64,000 bases of DNA, taken from the NCBI GenBank assembly GCA_032718565.1, contig JAVGVS010000500.1, forward strand, positions 38,063-102,062, given 5' to 3'. Below, one piece after another: positions 22,450 through 34,257 of the stretch. The notes under the pieces are model-generated. The model searched no databases and was not told the DNA's origin. It was given only the letters and a program-made list of their open reading frames with translations. The DNA comes from Distichodus sexfasciatus. Lineage: Eukaryota; Chordata; Actinopteri; Characiformes; Distichodontidae. Each line of letters opens with the position of its first letter. The first letter of the stretch is position 1. The translations under genes were made by a program, and so were the position numbers.

Positions 22450-23310
22450 AATAGTTTATTATGGCGCCAATAAGTGGGATATCGACTTTGAAGTGAAGCT
22501 TTGCAGCCATATAAAGAAATACCTGAAAATGGGCTTAATAATTACTATAAGAGAGTGTCTAAAAACTGCAAATTATAGTAAAGTTTCCTTATTCAAACAT
22601 ATGTCTTGCTGAATTTGTTTCAAAGTATTGATTTGCATTATATAGCCATATGAATAGGTAAATGAAAAATGTGCTCAATAACTATTAAAGAAGAATATGC
22701 TGAGATTTAAATAATACGATTTCATATGATGAAAATTAGCGGTAGCTCACTCAGAGCTAGATTTCTATGATATTCAGTGTGTGGCATTGCATTACTATAC
22801 GAAGCCGAGCACATTTATTTAAAAAAATACAGCCAAATGAAAACCTAAATTAAAAATATACTCGATAATAATTAAAGAAGAATGTCTTGGGATTCAAATG
22901 ATACCAGTTGCATGCAGATTGGTCAAAAATCCAGGGATGAGTTCAAAAAAGATGGGATTTCATTTTATGCAAATTGGCGAAAAATCAAATATGGCAGAAA
23001 TAGATGTGAGGGTCTAAAAAAATTGTCTTAAACCAAAGAATAAGATGATATAAGATTTTTGAGAATTAGAGCTACGGTTAAACATTTATTCGGCAAAATG
23101 CTAATTTTTTTGGAAAATTGCAAAATAGCTTATTTTGGCGCAATTTTTTTGCCTGAGTAGTGAGTGGGGTACCGGACCTACCTGCCAAATTTCAAAGCTG
23201 TAGGTCTTACCGTTTTTTTCTCCACAACACGTTTTAAGGCAGAAAAAAAAATAAATAAATCGGCACAATAACAATAGGGTACCACGCAGTGTTCCACTGC
23301 ATGGCCCCCT
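22450..23310. repeat. unclassified AT-rich repeat with internal ~186-bp units
   Basis: The phrase AATTAAAGAAGAATGTCTTG near 22870 echoes TATTAAAGAAGAATATGCTG near 22683, and the flanking text (ATTTAAATAATAC and ATTCAAATGATAC) matches too. That gives a unit of about 186 bp. The block ends near GCATGGCCCCCTAATAATGG. I cannot assign a superfamily. Confidence 0.45.
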
Positions 23311-23324
23311 AATAATGGGAATTC

Positions 23325-24360
23325 TCACATTGATTTCTCTGAGATGTGAGGCTCTTTGATTAGAATCAACAGATGTGACAGGAAGTTTGCCAGAGTGGGT
23401 CTATGTGACATGACAACCTCTAAGACCTTTTCAGCAGACTGTGTCAAACTAGAGAGCGGAATGTTACGAGGAAAAAAAACCTGAAGAGAGAAGTGACAGA
23501 GCGAGGGCAGATGAAAGGACAGGCTATGCTTAATGCTGATGGAGGCCACTTCCCGGCCTTGGCAATTCAAAAGCTAAAAGGTGCCTGCTTGTCGATTTTC
23601 ATTTGCTCCTGAACGAAGTCAGTAAAATAGGGGGGAAAAAAAGATAGATGGTCTGAATTTAGCCTTATGGCCTTATGGTTTTGCTCCAGTGACATTAAAG
23701 TCTGGGGAAAGAACTATGTTTAGTTTGATGTGTGGATTCCGTGGTATAAATGTAAAGTGAATGTAAGGGAAATGAAATAAATAAAAATAATTTTCAGTAT
23801 GTCTGTATGTATTGTTTACTGGAAAAGCTTGTGCAAGCTTATTGTTCTACGTTGAAATCTGACCCGACAGTCAGATTATGTTAAATCTGATAATTTACCA
23901 GATTTGCCATCGCTTTTTACTTCTCGTTTTACTTTACTTAAAATCACCACTGATTACTTTCTTCATAATGACACCCGTTATTATTCCTAATACTTCAGCA
24001 TTATGATATTCTGCATTTGTAATGTTGATTGGACTTATCTGTGTTGCCACTTTAAAGGGCAAAGGCTCTACAGAATGCACCATGAAATTAACCACTGTTC
24101 TGGAAGAGACTTATGATGTTTACATTTATGACATTTATAAGGCATTTATTTGGTTTAAGTGCCCGATAGAGGTGACCCTGACCCTGTTAAGCTTCCAGCT
24201 CTTGATTTTTAGACACACTCGGGATTTGAATATTGCGGTCACCGCAGGGTTTCTGCCACTTAGACCCCTGCAATATCAGCGCTCTCCACTACACCTAAAT
24301 AGTGCTGTCCCACTTTCTTTTTTTAAAAAAAATAGTCTGGTTTCATCTAAATTATTTTTT
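23325..24360. other. non-repetitive stretch
   Basis: The part at 23325-23620 looks unique and moderately complex, possibly conserved non-coding DNA. A 175-residue open frame at 24022-24549 has no family resemblance and overlaps a SINE, so I do not call it. Confidence 0.4.
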
Positions 24361-24369
24361 TTTATGCAA

Positions 24370-24530
24370 CAGACAGTCACAGACAGGCACTTGAAGGAGT
24401 TGGGGGCACAGCAAATAGGTCATCAGTTTACCCAGAGGCCAGTTCGGGATCTGAACGTACAATCCTTAGATCCTTTGCACGAAGCAGTAGGACAGCTCAA
24501 AAGACAACTACATTACCACCACAGCCTCCT
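24370..24530 (-). repeat. tRNA-derived SINE head (V-SINE-like)
   Basis: On the minus strand GGCTGTGGTGGTAATGTAGT resembles an A-box region and GTTCAGATCC a B-box, with the spacing of a tRNA-like head. It is a diverged copy of the type seen at 50825. Confidence 0.45.
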
Positions 24531-25142
24531 GATTAAGAAAAAACAATGAGACAAGACTGACCCACTGTGGTGACTCCTGTGAATGAGCCTCATTCACCGA
24601 TATCTTCTTAATTTTTTCTTAAATTTGTTGTAAATGGAAGTAAATACAAAAGTTCAAACTAGGAGACCTAATGAGCTCCAGCATGTCCAATCACTTTTGG
24701 TCCTGGTTTTATTTATGAGAAGTAAATCTAACCTGCTTCTTTGCCGTTACAGCTATTCGGTTTTGTCCATTTCCACTCCTCCACCACCTTTGGCTCCCCA
24801 TCCTGGTCCTGGGGTAGGCTCCTATACCTCCTGCCTCCCAGCCAGATCTGCCAGCTTTGGAGACCATAGAGGCGACGAACACTTTTTCACATAAACATTC
24901 AAATCGTTCTAACAAATGAACACACTTGTTGATTCAAACTAATCGTTGTCTCTTTGGTTGAAATAGTGTTATACTGTGCAACTGTAGAGTTGGAGAAAAC
25001 CCAATAAGCTAATGCTTTGCACAAAGAGGAATGCAATAAATTTTGCATAAGAGCACTCTTCTTTGTTTGTAGATTATGTTCTTACCTAACAATGTTAGTC
25101 ATCTTTTTGTTCATTTAAATCTGCTTTCCATTGTGTCTAAGC

Positions 25143-25310
25143 ATGACTGTTGAACCTGTACAAGCCAAGAAGTTGTAAGTTCAAATCCAGCTCTATCCTT
25201 CTTCCAGAAGTACCACCTTTGGGCTCCTTGGCAAGACCCTTAACCCAAGTTGCTCCAAAGAGACTGTGCCTGTAATAAGAACACCTGCTAAATGGTGTAA
25301 ATATAAATGA
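25143..25310 (+). repeat. V-SINE-like repeat
   Basis: B-box-like GTTCAAATCC, then CCCAAGTTGCTCCAAAGAGA and the 3' core ACACCTGCTAAATGGTGTAA. Relatives lie at 39300, 40015 and 50825. Confidence 0.65.
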
Positions 25311-25675
25311 CGATAATTATTTATTATCAGCATGATTCAAATTATAGGCTGCCACTCTCCATTTTAATTCCACTCATAGTGTTCCATAATGCGAGAGTAT
25401 ACAGAGTATAAAAATTTAATCTGCTGGTGCACACAATCCTCTCCTCCTGTCCTTCTGCTCTCCAGAGCCTTGTCCCCTCGTCATGGTAATCAAATCTATT
25501 AGAATCTTCCATCATTCCTGTTCTCCTGCTCTTACTCCTCTACAGCCGGGGCCGGGGTCGGGGACGGGGTCAGTGCAGAGGCACGGTTCAGTACAGCCAC
25601 TTCAGTAGCACCATTAAGTAAACACTCCTGGTGCTTTTGCCTGTGCTGTAATTCAGTCTAGGATATCTCTGCCTA

Positions 25676-26124
25676 CAGTGCTGGGGAGACGCGAACTACA
25701 AATAGCAACACTACTAACATAACTTTTTAAGTATTTCTCAGTAGTGAAGCTACTTGTAGCAGTAATTTAACAAACTACAAAATGCTACCTAGTTGCAAAA
25801 GATAACTTCTCTCTTTACACAGATGTGTTTTTTTTTTTAACTACCAGGTATTTCTGGCATTGAAACGGCAGAAGTTGCCATTGATAGGCTTTCATGATAG
25901 GCTACTGTGTCCTCATGGCACATGCTCATTGCAAATGTAGTTGGAGGAAGGTGGAAACCTAGAATCTGTGGCAGTGAAACAGCTTCGGAATTAGCTACTT
26001 CTTCTCTGTAGCTTGTTGTGTCGCTAACTACTATATTAAAGCAGTAGCTTGGCTGTAGCTTAGATCATTTTAAGTAGCTTGTCGCTTGAAAAGCAGTCAT
26101 TTAAAAGTAACTTCCCCAACACTG
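25676..26124. mobile_element. hAT-type MITE
   Basis: Ends CAGTGCTGGGGAGACGC and TAACTTCCCCAACACTG are inverted repeats of a widespread hAT type. The interior carries many AGTAGCTT/AAGCTACT phrases. No clean 8-bp duplication is left. Non-coding. Confidence 0.65.
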
Positions 26125-26383
26125 CTTGACAGCTGTCTTTTGTCATTTCAGTATAGCCATGATGGACAGAGAGGCAGATCCACAGGAATGAGCAACTGTG
26201 TCATCTGCTCCACCAGTGGGCTGAGATATTTTTAGGAAATAAATTCAATTGGGGGAAATGATGCACGCTATCCTACGGTCACCCCCATGTGGTCTGGGCT
26301 TTAGGACATGCACATCTGCCATCTGTGCTCTGGGAGTGGGCGAGTAAGCGAGAGAGTGAGAGAGTAATTATCTGTTCTGTTAT

Positions 26384-26529
26384 TGAGTGAGGGATCATTT
26401 GTCATTGTGAACACACCACAGCACAGTACCTCAGTGCGTACCTCATTTGAGTACCTCAGCGGTGATGGACTCGAACCTGCGACTTTCTGATCACAGGGCT
26501 AACACCCTACCGTTACGCCACCAACTGCT
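26384..26529 (-). repeat. tRNA-derived SINE (family A), internal deletion
   Basis: TTGTCATTGTGAACACACC and the head CCCTACCGTTACGCCACCAA are kept, with about 100 bp of body missing. Confidence 0.8.
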
Positions 26530-26803
26530 GTATTAGCTGTAGTGCGCTTATTGATTACACACTGGTGTGAAACTGAGATGTTGGTGTTCTTGGAGGCACC
26601 AGCCTTCGCTGCAAGAGCATGTCTTCTGGCCATCTCTCAGCCTCCTCCATTGAGTCTTTAGTGGAAAATAAATAAACATTCACCTTCCCAATGCCCTAAA
26701 ACCTCTGTATTTTTTAATACCATGATCTCTGCCTTCTGTGTTTGTTTATTGAAAAGTGCTATAAAAATAAATTAATAGTAAATGTAAGAAGACAAAGAGA
26801 CAA

Positions 26804-27212
26804 TGTAACGGCAGGCGGGTGAACCCAAACGCAGAGTCGACAGAACCAGGTCGCAGGCACAGGGGAAATTGACAAAACGTAGTGAGTTTATTCAAACGAA
26901 GGTCAGAACCAGAAAACACAGTCCACGGAGCAAAGAAATCCACATCGCCAGAGGCAAAAGGGTAGTCCAAAAACGGAAAGCAAGGGTCGAAACGGAGGCG
27001 GGCAAACACAAATAACGCCCGGTAAGTCGCACTAGGCATAACAATACTTCGCAGAGAACAGTTGTAAATGAAGATCTTTAAATACAGGTAAAATGGCTAT
27101 GATAGGCTAAAATTCTGGTGACGTTGAACTGGTAAGCTGAGATCGTTGTGAAGGTCTGGAACTGGAGTCCGATGAGGCAGACTCCTCCCTTGGTCTGGGC
27201 TGGGATCTTACA
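26804..27212 (-). mobile_element. solo LTR, 409 bp, 5-bp TSD
   Basis: The plus-strand sequence starts TGTAACGGCAGG and ends GATCTTACA, so it has TG...CA ends with the short inverted repeat TGTAA/TTACA. GACAA flanks both sides (26799-26803 and 27213-27217). On the minus strand GAATAAACTC gives a polyadenylation-type signal. A second copy lies at 63451-63865. No internal retroelement genes are attached, so it is a solo LTR left by recombination. The lineage (for example Gypsy) is not certain. Confidence 0.8.
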
Positions 27213-27550
27213 GACAAATTTTAAAAAGCCTCTTTTAAAGCAATATACTTCTACTAGACATTTTATTAGAAGCATCACTACCTTATAATGTTACTCAATA
27301 CCCACTTCATTGACAAAACAGCCGCAATGATTGATTTTACCTGATTTAACTATAGACCTATATATCTTAGCTGGCTAGCTAGGACCCTCTAACTATGACG
27401 GACAATACAAACGAACGAGTCACACAGTGAACAATTTGCCGCTTCTGGCAATGTTGAAAAGGTTAAGAAATTGTATATTAGGGTTGTCATGAAATCGTAT
27501 TACATTAGAATGTTCTTTGCATGCTGAGAATGGAAGGGGACTTGTATTTG

Positions 27551-27768
27551 GAGTAGTGGGTAGCATAACGGTTAGGGAGTTCACCCCATTATCGGAAGGT
27601 GGTTCATGAGGTACTCATGAGCAAGGTACCACACCCGAGCACTGCTCCCCGGTCACGGCCCACTGCTCCTTCACGGGTGGTTCAAATGTAGAGGTCAAAT
27701 TTTGTTGTGGTGCACCGTATTGTGCTGTGCTGTGGTGTGTTCACAATGACAAATAATCACTCACTTTC
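27551..27768 (+). repeat. tRNA-derived SINE (family A)
   Basis: Head TAGTGGGTAGCATAACGG, body TACTCATGAGCAAGGTACC, and tail GACAAATAATCACTCACTTT. Confidence 0.85.
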
Positions 27769-27774
27769 ATTGTC

Positions 27775-28080
27775 ACGGTTTATACAGTAACAGAAGAATA
27801 TACTGAATATTTCAAACCACCCCAAAACAAATTTTTTGTCTCTTTGGGGGAGTCTGGTTGTTGTTGTGCCTGCAATCTCAATTCCATAGGCAAATATTCC
27901 ATCACTAGGATTCCACAGTCTTTACTTCAATGTAAACATTTTCCTGTAAATGTACAGTTATTTCCCTTCAGAATTTTCATAACAGTAAAATCCATTTCAA
28001 AGAATTTCAGTAAATCTACAGTAATTTACAGCTTCTCATTTCTTTGCAAATACAGTAACATACTGCACACCTAAAGCATA
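27775..28080. repeat. diverged dispersed repeat, matches 47640-47830 in reverse
   Basis: ACAGTAACAGAAGAATATAC with TTTCAAACCACCCCAA is the reverse counterpart of TTGGGGTGGTTGAAAGATTC with ATATTCTACTGTTACGG at 47757-47795. It contains several TTTACAGTAA-like phrases. Probably a MITE relative. Confidence 0.5.
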
Positions 28081-28210
28081 CCTACTCCATCATAATATCA
28101 TTCAACGTTAGTGGTCTTCTGATTTGAACGTTTTAATAAGAAGTCTTTTTCCTTATTTTTGCCAATCAAGTATGAAATCACTACAAATATTTAATACATT
28201 TACAGTGTAT

Positions 28211-28215
28211 TACTC

Positions 28216-28256
<41 letters not shown>
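28211..28256. repeat. (CT)n microsatellite
   Basis: About 46 bp of CT dinucleotides with one CC interruption, immediately 5' of the LINE fragment. Confidence 0.95.
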
Positions 28257-28257
<1 letters not shown>

Positions 28258-28265
28258 ACTGTACA

Positions 28266-29502
28266 TTCTCAAAGTAGAGCTTGAGCACGTGGGTGCAGGA
28301 CTTCCTTACAGGCAGATCTCAGGTGGTGCGGGTGGGCAGGTGTGTCTCCAGCAGCATCACCACCAACACAGGAGCTCCTCAAGGGTGTGCGCTTTCTCCG
28401 CTGTTGTATTCACTCTACACTTCGGACTGTGTGGCCACTCATGACTCCAATAACATTTTCAAATTTGCGGATGACACAGTGGTGTTGGGGATAATCTCCA
28501 ACAACGATGAGACGGCCTACATGGACGAGGTGGAGAACCTGGCACTCTGGTGTCAGGAAAACTACCTCCTGCTGAACGTCAGCAAGATGAAGGAGCTGGT
28601 GGTGGACTTCAGCAGGAGACACTGTGACTACAGACCCCTCACCATCAACGGTGCTCCAGTGGAAAAGGTGTGTTTTTTCAAATACCTTGGCGTCTACATC
28701 TCTGAGGACCTGACATGGGCTGAACATATCAATGTTCAAGTCAAGAGGGCAAAGCAGCGTCTGTACCACCTTAGATGGCTGAGGAGGTTTGGGGTTTCCC
28801 CTACCATTCTGAAAGCTTTCTATTCTGGCACTGTGGAGAGCATCATCACACAGAACATCTTGTCCTGGTACGGGAACTGCTGTGTTCAGGACCAGAAAGC
28901 CCTCCAGAGAGTGATCCGGGCAGCAGAGCACTGCTGCACGACACCAAGAGATGTAGGACCGGGGCAATCAGGATTGTAAAAGACTCATCTCATCCCGGAA
29001 ACCGACTTTTTCATCTTCTGCAATCTGGCAGAAGGTTCCACACTATCATGGCAAAAACAGAGAGACTCAGGAGGAGTTTCTATCCTCAGGCCATCCGTTT
29101 TCTAAACCAGAACATGCCTTTTTCTAAATAGTTTTATTTGTAATTCCATACTGGCTCTCAACTCATTGTATGATCATTTCTACTTTTGACATTTACAGTT
29201 CAATATTTGCTGTGCAGCTGCACTTGGCACTTTAAAAATATTACACACTGCACTCATTGCACCTTTTGAAACCATTGCGACCTTATGTACGTATCTCTTT
29301 CCCTTATCTCCTTATTCTTAAGTTATTTTAACTGTTATTATTTTGAATGTCATTATTCTTATTTTTATTTAATTTTTGTCTTAATTTGCACGGTCAAAGA
29401 GCGGATCAGGATACATTTCACTGCATGTTGTACCTGTATAATAAGTGACAAATTGTACCTGTATAATAAGTGACAAATAAAGAATCTCGAATCTTGAATC
29501 TT
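28266..29502 (+). mobile_element. 5'-truncated L2/Rex-type LINE
   Basis: Contains the C-terminal part of a reverse transcriptase and a 3' UTR ending TGACAAATAAAGAATC with repeats of GAATCTT. The 3' tail occurs again at 30335-30525, and a second coding copy lies at 46425-47425 on the minus strand. A 28-bp phrase, TTGTACCTGTATAATAAGTG and the following bases, is duplicated in tandem near the tail. Confidence 0.85.
28281..28979 (+). pseudogene. reverse transcriptase fragment (L2/Rex-type LINE)
   Basis: The frame encodes GAPQGCALSPLLYSLYTSD followed by FKFADDTVVLG, the catalytic-site motif (A/F-x-D-D) of non-LTR reverse transcriptases. Thumb-region text follows (LNVSKMKELVVDF, FFKYLGVYI). The N-terminal endonuclease and finger regions are missing. 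The frame breaks near 28940: the continuation (TKRCRTGAIRIVKD...QAIRFLNQNMPFSK) is in the next frame up to 29131. The minus-strand copy at 46997-47302 retains the intact join (LQDISTKRCRTRAIRIVKD), so a deletion occurred in this copy. Not functional. Confidence 0.85.
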
Positions 29503-30334
29503 GGTAGGAATTGCTAAAGAAACAGATTACGATCGTAGTAAACTTCTTAAGCCCAAGTGCTGTAAGGTAGAACTAGGCAGTAAATGCAAAACTCTCTCAG
29601 ATGTTGATTAGTTTCAGGCTAGCATCTACCAGAGATAGCAAAGATGCTCCAACAGCAGTGTGACAGAATCAGCTCTGTGTTGGGAATTTCACTGGCCTCA
29701 GGCCAAACGCATCACACTTCCCAGCAGTGTGGGCTTTTAAAGTGAATCCATTAGGAACATGACTCTGTTGCTCAAATTGCTCGGGCCAATGTCCGGAGGG
29801 GTTATACAGAGACCTCCAATTTTATCAGCGGTGCACATCATGGTAGAAACTGGAAACGGTGAAGAATATTAGAAAGACAGTTCTTGATTAATAACTGTCA
29901 ATGGTATTGAGCTTCTCCCCTGTTAGTTTTTTACACATTTTTTTCTGCTGACAAATCTGAGTGTCTGATAACACACAGCGGCAGACTCCGAGTCGCAGAC
30001 AGACTTTAGCCGTGAGGCATGATTTCACTTTCAGGAACATAACTCAAGGTTGCAATCCTTAATAAAATGACTGTATGGATGCTGCATATGTTGGAGCGTT
30101 TTAATTATTTCCATCATATATTGCTGACACGCTATAATGAAGAGTCAGATGTTGACTGTTGAATCATCGTGTCTGCACGGTCTCGTCCTTTTTCTTTTAG
30201 AATAATTCTTTTAGACTAATAGTTCTAATAGTTGCACGCTCAAACCAGGTGCCCACACTTAGCTGAAGGTCAGCATATTGATCTATAAAAGCATGGCCAG
30301 ACTGCTACAGCTTCTGTTTAAATGCATTTATTCC
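29503..30334. other. non-repetitive stretch, possible conserved non-coding DNA
   Basis: 29570-29880 is unique-looking and moderately GC-rich with no frame bounded by splice sites. Nothing else was recognised. Confidence 0.35.
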
Positions 30335-30525
30335 AAAAAAGTGTCCTGTTACCCCCAACCTCCTTATTTAAGCCAGTCTTATGTTTGTAAGTTGTATTGT
30401 GTCTATTTTGTCTTTCCCTTGTCTATTGCACAGTTAAAAGAGCGGCTCAGGATACATTTCACTGCATGTTGTACCTGTATAACTTGCACGTGACAAATAA
30501 AGAGTCTTGAATCTTGAATCTCTTG
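30335..30525 (+). repeat. L2/Rex-type LINE 3' UTR copy
   Basis: GAGCGGCTCAGGATACATTT, CACTGCATGTTGTACCTGTA and GTGACAAATAAAGAGTCTTG match the 3' end of the LINE at 29395-29502. Confidence 0.85.
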
Positions 30526-30580
30526 TCAAAGAATTAAAGGGTGCACAAAAAATGATGCCTGTGACGGCATTTACATTTAA

Positions 30581-30800
30581 GGCACAGTGGTGAGGTGGTT
30601 AGCGCCTGCAAGAAGGTCCTGGGTTCGACCCCCTGGTCGGCCATGGGGGTCATGTGGAGTTTGCATGTTCTCCCTGTGTTTGTTTTTTTTCCTTCCACAG
30701 TCCAAAAACATGCAGTTTAGGTTGATTGGCTACTCTAAATTGGCCCTATACATTTGTAAATGAGTGTGTGATTGTGTGAGTGTGTGTGCCGCCCACCCAA
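30581..30800 (+). repeat. tRNA-derived SINE (family B)
   Basis: Head GTGGTGAGGTGGTTAGCGCC, B-box-like GGGTTCGACCC, and body GGAGTTTGCATGTTCTCCC. The 3' portion is missing after GCCGCCCACCCAAG. Confidence 0.8.
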
Positions 30801-31391
30801 GTTTGAATACTGATAATATTTAGTACTCATATAAATAATCAGTATTAACTGATCAGGGCCAATGTTTGTTTCTCTAAATAATATTAAATGGGGGGCGGGA
30901 TTTTTCATCTCCAAAGAAACACACACTCAAATTATGCCTTGTTAATATCATGGGAAATGCTGAGGCTGAGGTCAGGCTTCTACCAGTCATAGTGTAGTGC
31001 CCATAGGCGGATTATTAAAAATAACCATGCGCTTTAGATACAAGAAAAACAGCTTCTGAACTCTTGACCTCATCCATAATTGACACTATCCTCATGCTAA
31101 CAGTCTTCATCTGTGTGAGTCCTTTATGCCAAACATTTTTGCACTATAAACCAAGGTCACTCAGTCTGGCAGCTTCTCTGCGTGAACAAAGGAATAGATC
31201 AGAAGGTCAGATCACAAGGATCGGGCTCGATGAGGATTACCTCTCTAAAGCAATACTCTAAGAAAACTTACAAGGCGTTTTCTGCTCGACACCTATTTGT
31301 ACAGTGATTTCAACGTTAAATTGTCACCTTGTCAATGTTGTGTGCAAGAAGGATTGAAGTTTGGACTTTTCATTTGAAAACTGTGTGACCA
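30801..31391. other. unannotated stretch
   Basis: A short plus-strand frame at 31064-31261 has no supporting splice sites. Nothing else was seen. Confidence 0.45.
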
Positions 31392-31475
31392 TATTATTAT
31401 TATTATTGGTATTATTAATAATAATAATAATAATAAACAACTAACAACAACAACAATAATAATAATAATAATAAT
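31392..31475. repeat. (AAT)n microsatellite, compound
   Basis: ATT repeats switch to AAT and AAC repeats and back. The inverted ATT/AAT halves could form a hairpin. Confidence 0.9.
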
Positions 31476-31682
31476 TTGTCATATATGAATGAGAAACATG
31501 CCATGTAGTACTTTGAAGGTAAGAGATTCTTTATATTATTTGGATAATAATTTGTGATAATTAAAAGGTGATATATTACAGTGTTATAAATGATCTCAAC
31601 ACAGTGTCAATGTAGAATGTGAAATATATTTCATACGTTTGAATTTTGAAATACTGCTCTGGCACACTCCTGTAACAAATCT

Positions 31683-32160
31683 TCTTCTTCCTCTTTCGGC
31701 TTTTCCCTTCAGGGGTCGCCACAGCGAATCATCTGTCTCCATTTAGTCCCATCCTCACCGTCCTCTATCCCGCACACCAACAACTTAATGTCCTCTTTCA
31801 CCACATCCATAAATCTCCTTTTTGGTCTTCCTCTCAGCCTCCTGCCTGGTGGCTCCAACCTCAGGATCCTTCTACCTATGTACTCATTGTCTCTCCTCTG
31901 GACGTGTCCAAACCATCTCAGTCTGGCCTCTCTGACTTTATCTCCAAAACATCTAACATGAGCTGTCCCTCTGATGAACTCATTCCTGATCCTACCCATC
32001 CTCGTCACTCCCAAAGAGAACCTCAACATCTTGAGCTCTGCAACCTCCAGTTCTGCCTCCTGTCTTTTCCTCATTGGCACTGTCTCCAAACCATACAACA
32101 TGGCTGGTCTCACTACTGTCTTGTACACCTTTCCTTTCATTCTTGCTGAAACCCTTTTAT
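31683..32160 (-). mobile_element. 5'-truncated RTE-like LINE with 20-bp TSD
   Basis: CACACTCCTGTAACAAATCT occurs at 31663-31682 and again at 32161-32180, a perfect 20-bp target duplication. The minus-strand frame encodes the C-terminal tail of a LINE polyprotein (LRWFGHVQRRDNEYIGRR, PPGRRLRGRPKRRFMDVV, WRQMIRCGDP). The 3' end is a (GAA)n tail at 31683-31693. The open reading frame runs from the truncation to the usual stop region without damage, so the insertion is fairly young. It is dead on arrival, because the catalytic domains are absent. Confidence 0.85.
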
Positions 32161-32180
32161 CACACTCCTGTAACAAATCT

Positions 32181-33318
32181 CACGTTTAAAAAATGTAAAA
32201 CTATTTAACGGCAAATGTTCCTACACTTTTGTTGTTGTTTTTCAGAAGTATCTAGTGTTTAATGTCTGCTGTTGCCTACTGTGTTTCTGAAATGTAATCA
32301 TATAAATCATATAAATATAAGTCATTGGAAGTATTGATTATTGACACTGATAGTTGCATCTTTCTGACTATATACTGAAAGTCTCTGTAGACACTGAGAT
32401 GATTTTAGCAGATACTGTATGCCAGAGAATTACTTCCAGAAACCTTCACCACGGCAGCTAAGCTATTAGAATGGTAATGGATGTGCTATAACAGGGGTCA
32501 GTCAAGTTTGAACTGTAATTATAAAAAATTTGGACGGATTACAATTTGCTCCCAACAAATCAGGCAGTTAAAATGAAATGCAGCCAAATGCGGCCAAGTT
32601 AGGTCTTAATGCGCACTTTCATTAGAAATGCATGATGGGTGAAGAGCTGAGTAACAGAGATGAAATCTCCGGGCTCGTCATTTTGCAGTCAGCAATAAGA
32701 CGGCCAATGTGATGAAGACGTTCTTTGAATCTGCTTTCTGCAGCAGAAATATCTGGCGCAGGACCAGCTTGACGGATACATTAAGAACGAACAGGCTTGC
32801 AAAGTGAGAAACTGAAAACTACAGATCACAGGCTGATAGCTCAGACTCGCAAGAATTGCTCAGTTTGTATCTTTCCCATACTAAATCACAATGCCTTGTT
32901 TACCACTTGACACAGACAGGGAAAAAAAAAGATCTGCTCTAGTGTAGCCTCCCCCTCCCTTCACTTCCATTCGTTTGATTGCAGACCTGTTATTGCCGCA
33001 GGCTGAACGATAAAACATTGTGTCATGTACCTTATGACACAATGATTCAAAATCATCCGACCATTTATTGCTACAGCGTTGTAAATGATGGCAAGTTATA
33101 CGCTCTCAGCATTCAAGAGATAATGGTTGAAATTGCAGAGAGATGGAAATAGAAATCTCGTGCTCTGCCTTTCAGTCTGCTACAGTGCACAATTATGTGG
33201 CTAGATCTTGAGTGGTCATGATGGCAAGGTAGAACCAGGTAGAGTCTTACATCAGTCAGATGTAGCTAACTAATGCCACATTTTCGTAGGTAGACAGGGA
33301 CTGTGCCATATCATATTC
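32181..33318. other. unannotated stretch
   Basis: 32500-32900 looks like possible decayed transposon text, but no ends are readable. No exon was recognised. Confidence 0.4.
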
Positions 33319-33404
33319 GGGGCAGTCCGTAGCATAACGGCTAGGGCGTTCGCTGTGTGATTCAGAAGGTGCCAGTTTGACTCCTGAGCTGGTAAAGGTA
33401 CCAC
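33319..33404 (+). repeat. tRNA-derived SINE (family A), head only
   Basis: GGGCAGTCCGTAGCATAACG through CTGGTAAAGGTACCAC, then the sequence switches abruptly to unrelated DNA. Confidence 0.75.
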
Positions 33405-33559
33405 AGATAGAGATCAAAGTTCCCCGTCTCTACGACGGATTTCTGTTCATTGGACTCTTGCTGTGATGGGAAAAAAAACAAAACGTTGGGGGCTGGTACA
33501 CTGTCTATGAAGTGATGTTAGCAAGGTATAGAAATTTTGCACAGCCCACTTTGATGGCC

Positions 33560-33960
33560 TTCTTCAGCTGTGTAAACACGCGCAGTTAGTTTGAGCGCTC
33601 GCGACTCTCGCATGGAACGCTCCAGTTCAGTCAAATACTCCCTTTTACTACAGAGACAACACATATTTTAGCTGATAAATAACAACAATCAGCGTTCTAC
33701 TCACAATACAGCAATTTATTGATGTTTTAGTGTAACGCCCATCCGTCACGTTATTGTGACGTGGCTCTGAGTCGCGCGAGGTAGATTATGGGAAGTGTAG
33801 TTCTCTCCCAGAAAGGCCAAAAAGCAGCTTACTTTGAAGGCCAAAATGAGCCAAATTGGTTCAAAATTACCCAAGTTAGTATTTCTTAATTTTCAAGTGA
33901 TTAGAATTTTTTTCCCATTCTATAGTGTCAGAACCTAATCAATGCGAAAAACTTTTCACT
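33560..33960. mobile_element. hAT relic, homologous to interior of 41040-42128
   Basis: ACGCTCCAGTTCAGTCAAAT, CATATTTTAGCTGATAAATA, GCGTTCTACTCACAA and GGCCAAAATGAGCCAAATTG match the element at 41520-41780 almost phrase by phrase. The termini are not readable here. The following 33975-34245 may be another decayed MITE (TGGAAAAGCAC near its right end). Confidence 0.6.
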
Positions 33961-34257
33961 TTCATCTAAACTGTACTACAATGGCACGCTTTGGTTTTCC
34001 ATTGTTAGTCTGCTAACGGTGTTGTTGGCTGTTTCATAACTCCAGAACTCTTCGATAACTTTTTTTTCGAGTCTTTTCTGTCTGCTCCATTTTCCATATT
34101 TTGAAAACTCAAAAAGCCATCGAGCATGGCCATGACAGCTCGGGAAAACATCAGGTACAGGTAGCTTCATTTATTATGGAAAAACATTTATTCGAAGTAT
34201 GGTGCGATTCCGGCATGGTTCCTGCTACCAGTGGAAAAGCACTATAACATTAATGTT

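Noticed and set aside
24022..24549. 175-residue plus-strand open frame
   Set aside because: It runs through a SINE head and low-complexity Phe/Lys codons. No splice support and no family resemblance.
28410..28967. 185-residue minus-strand frame
   Set aside because: Antisense shadow of the LINE reverse transcriptase on the plus strand.
31392..31475. Tandem array considered as a CRISPR-like repeat
   Set aside because: It is an (AAT)n microsatellite without spacers. The window is eukaryotic.
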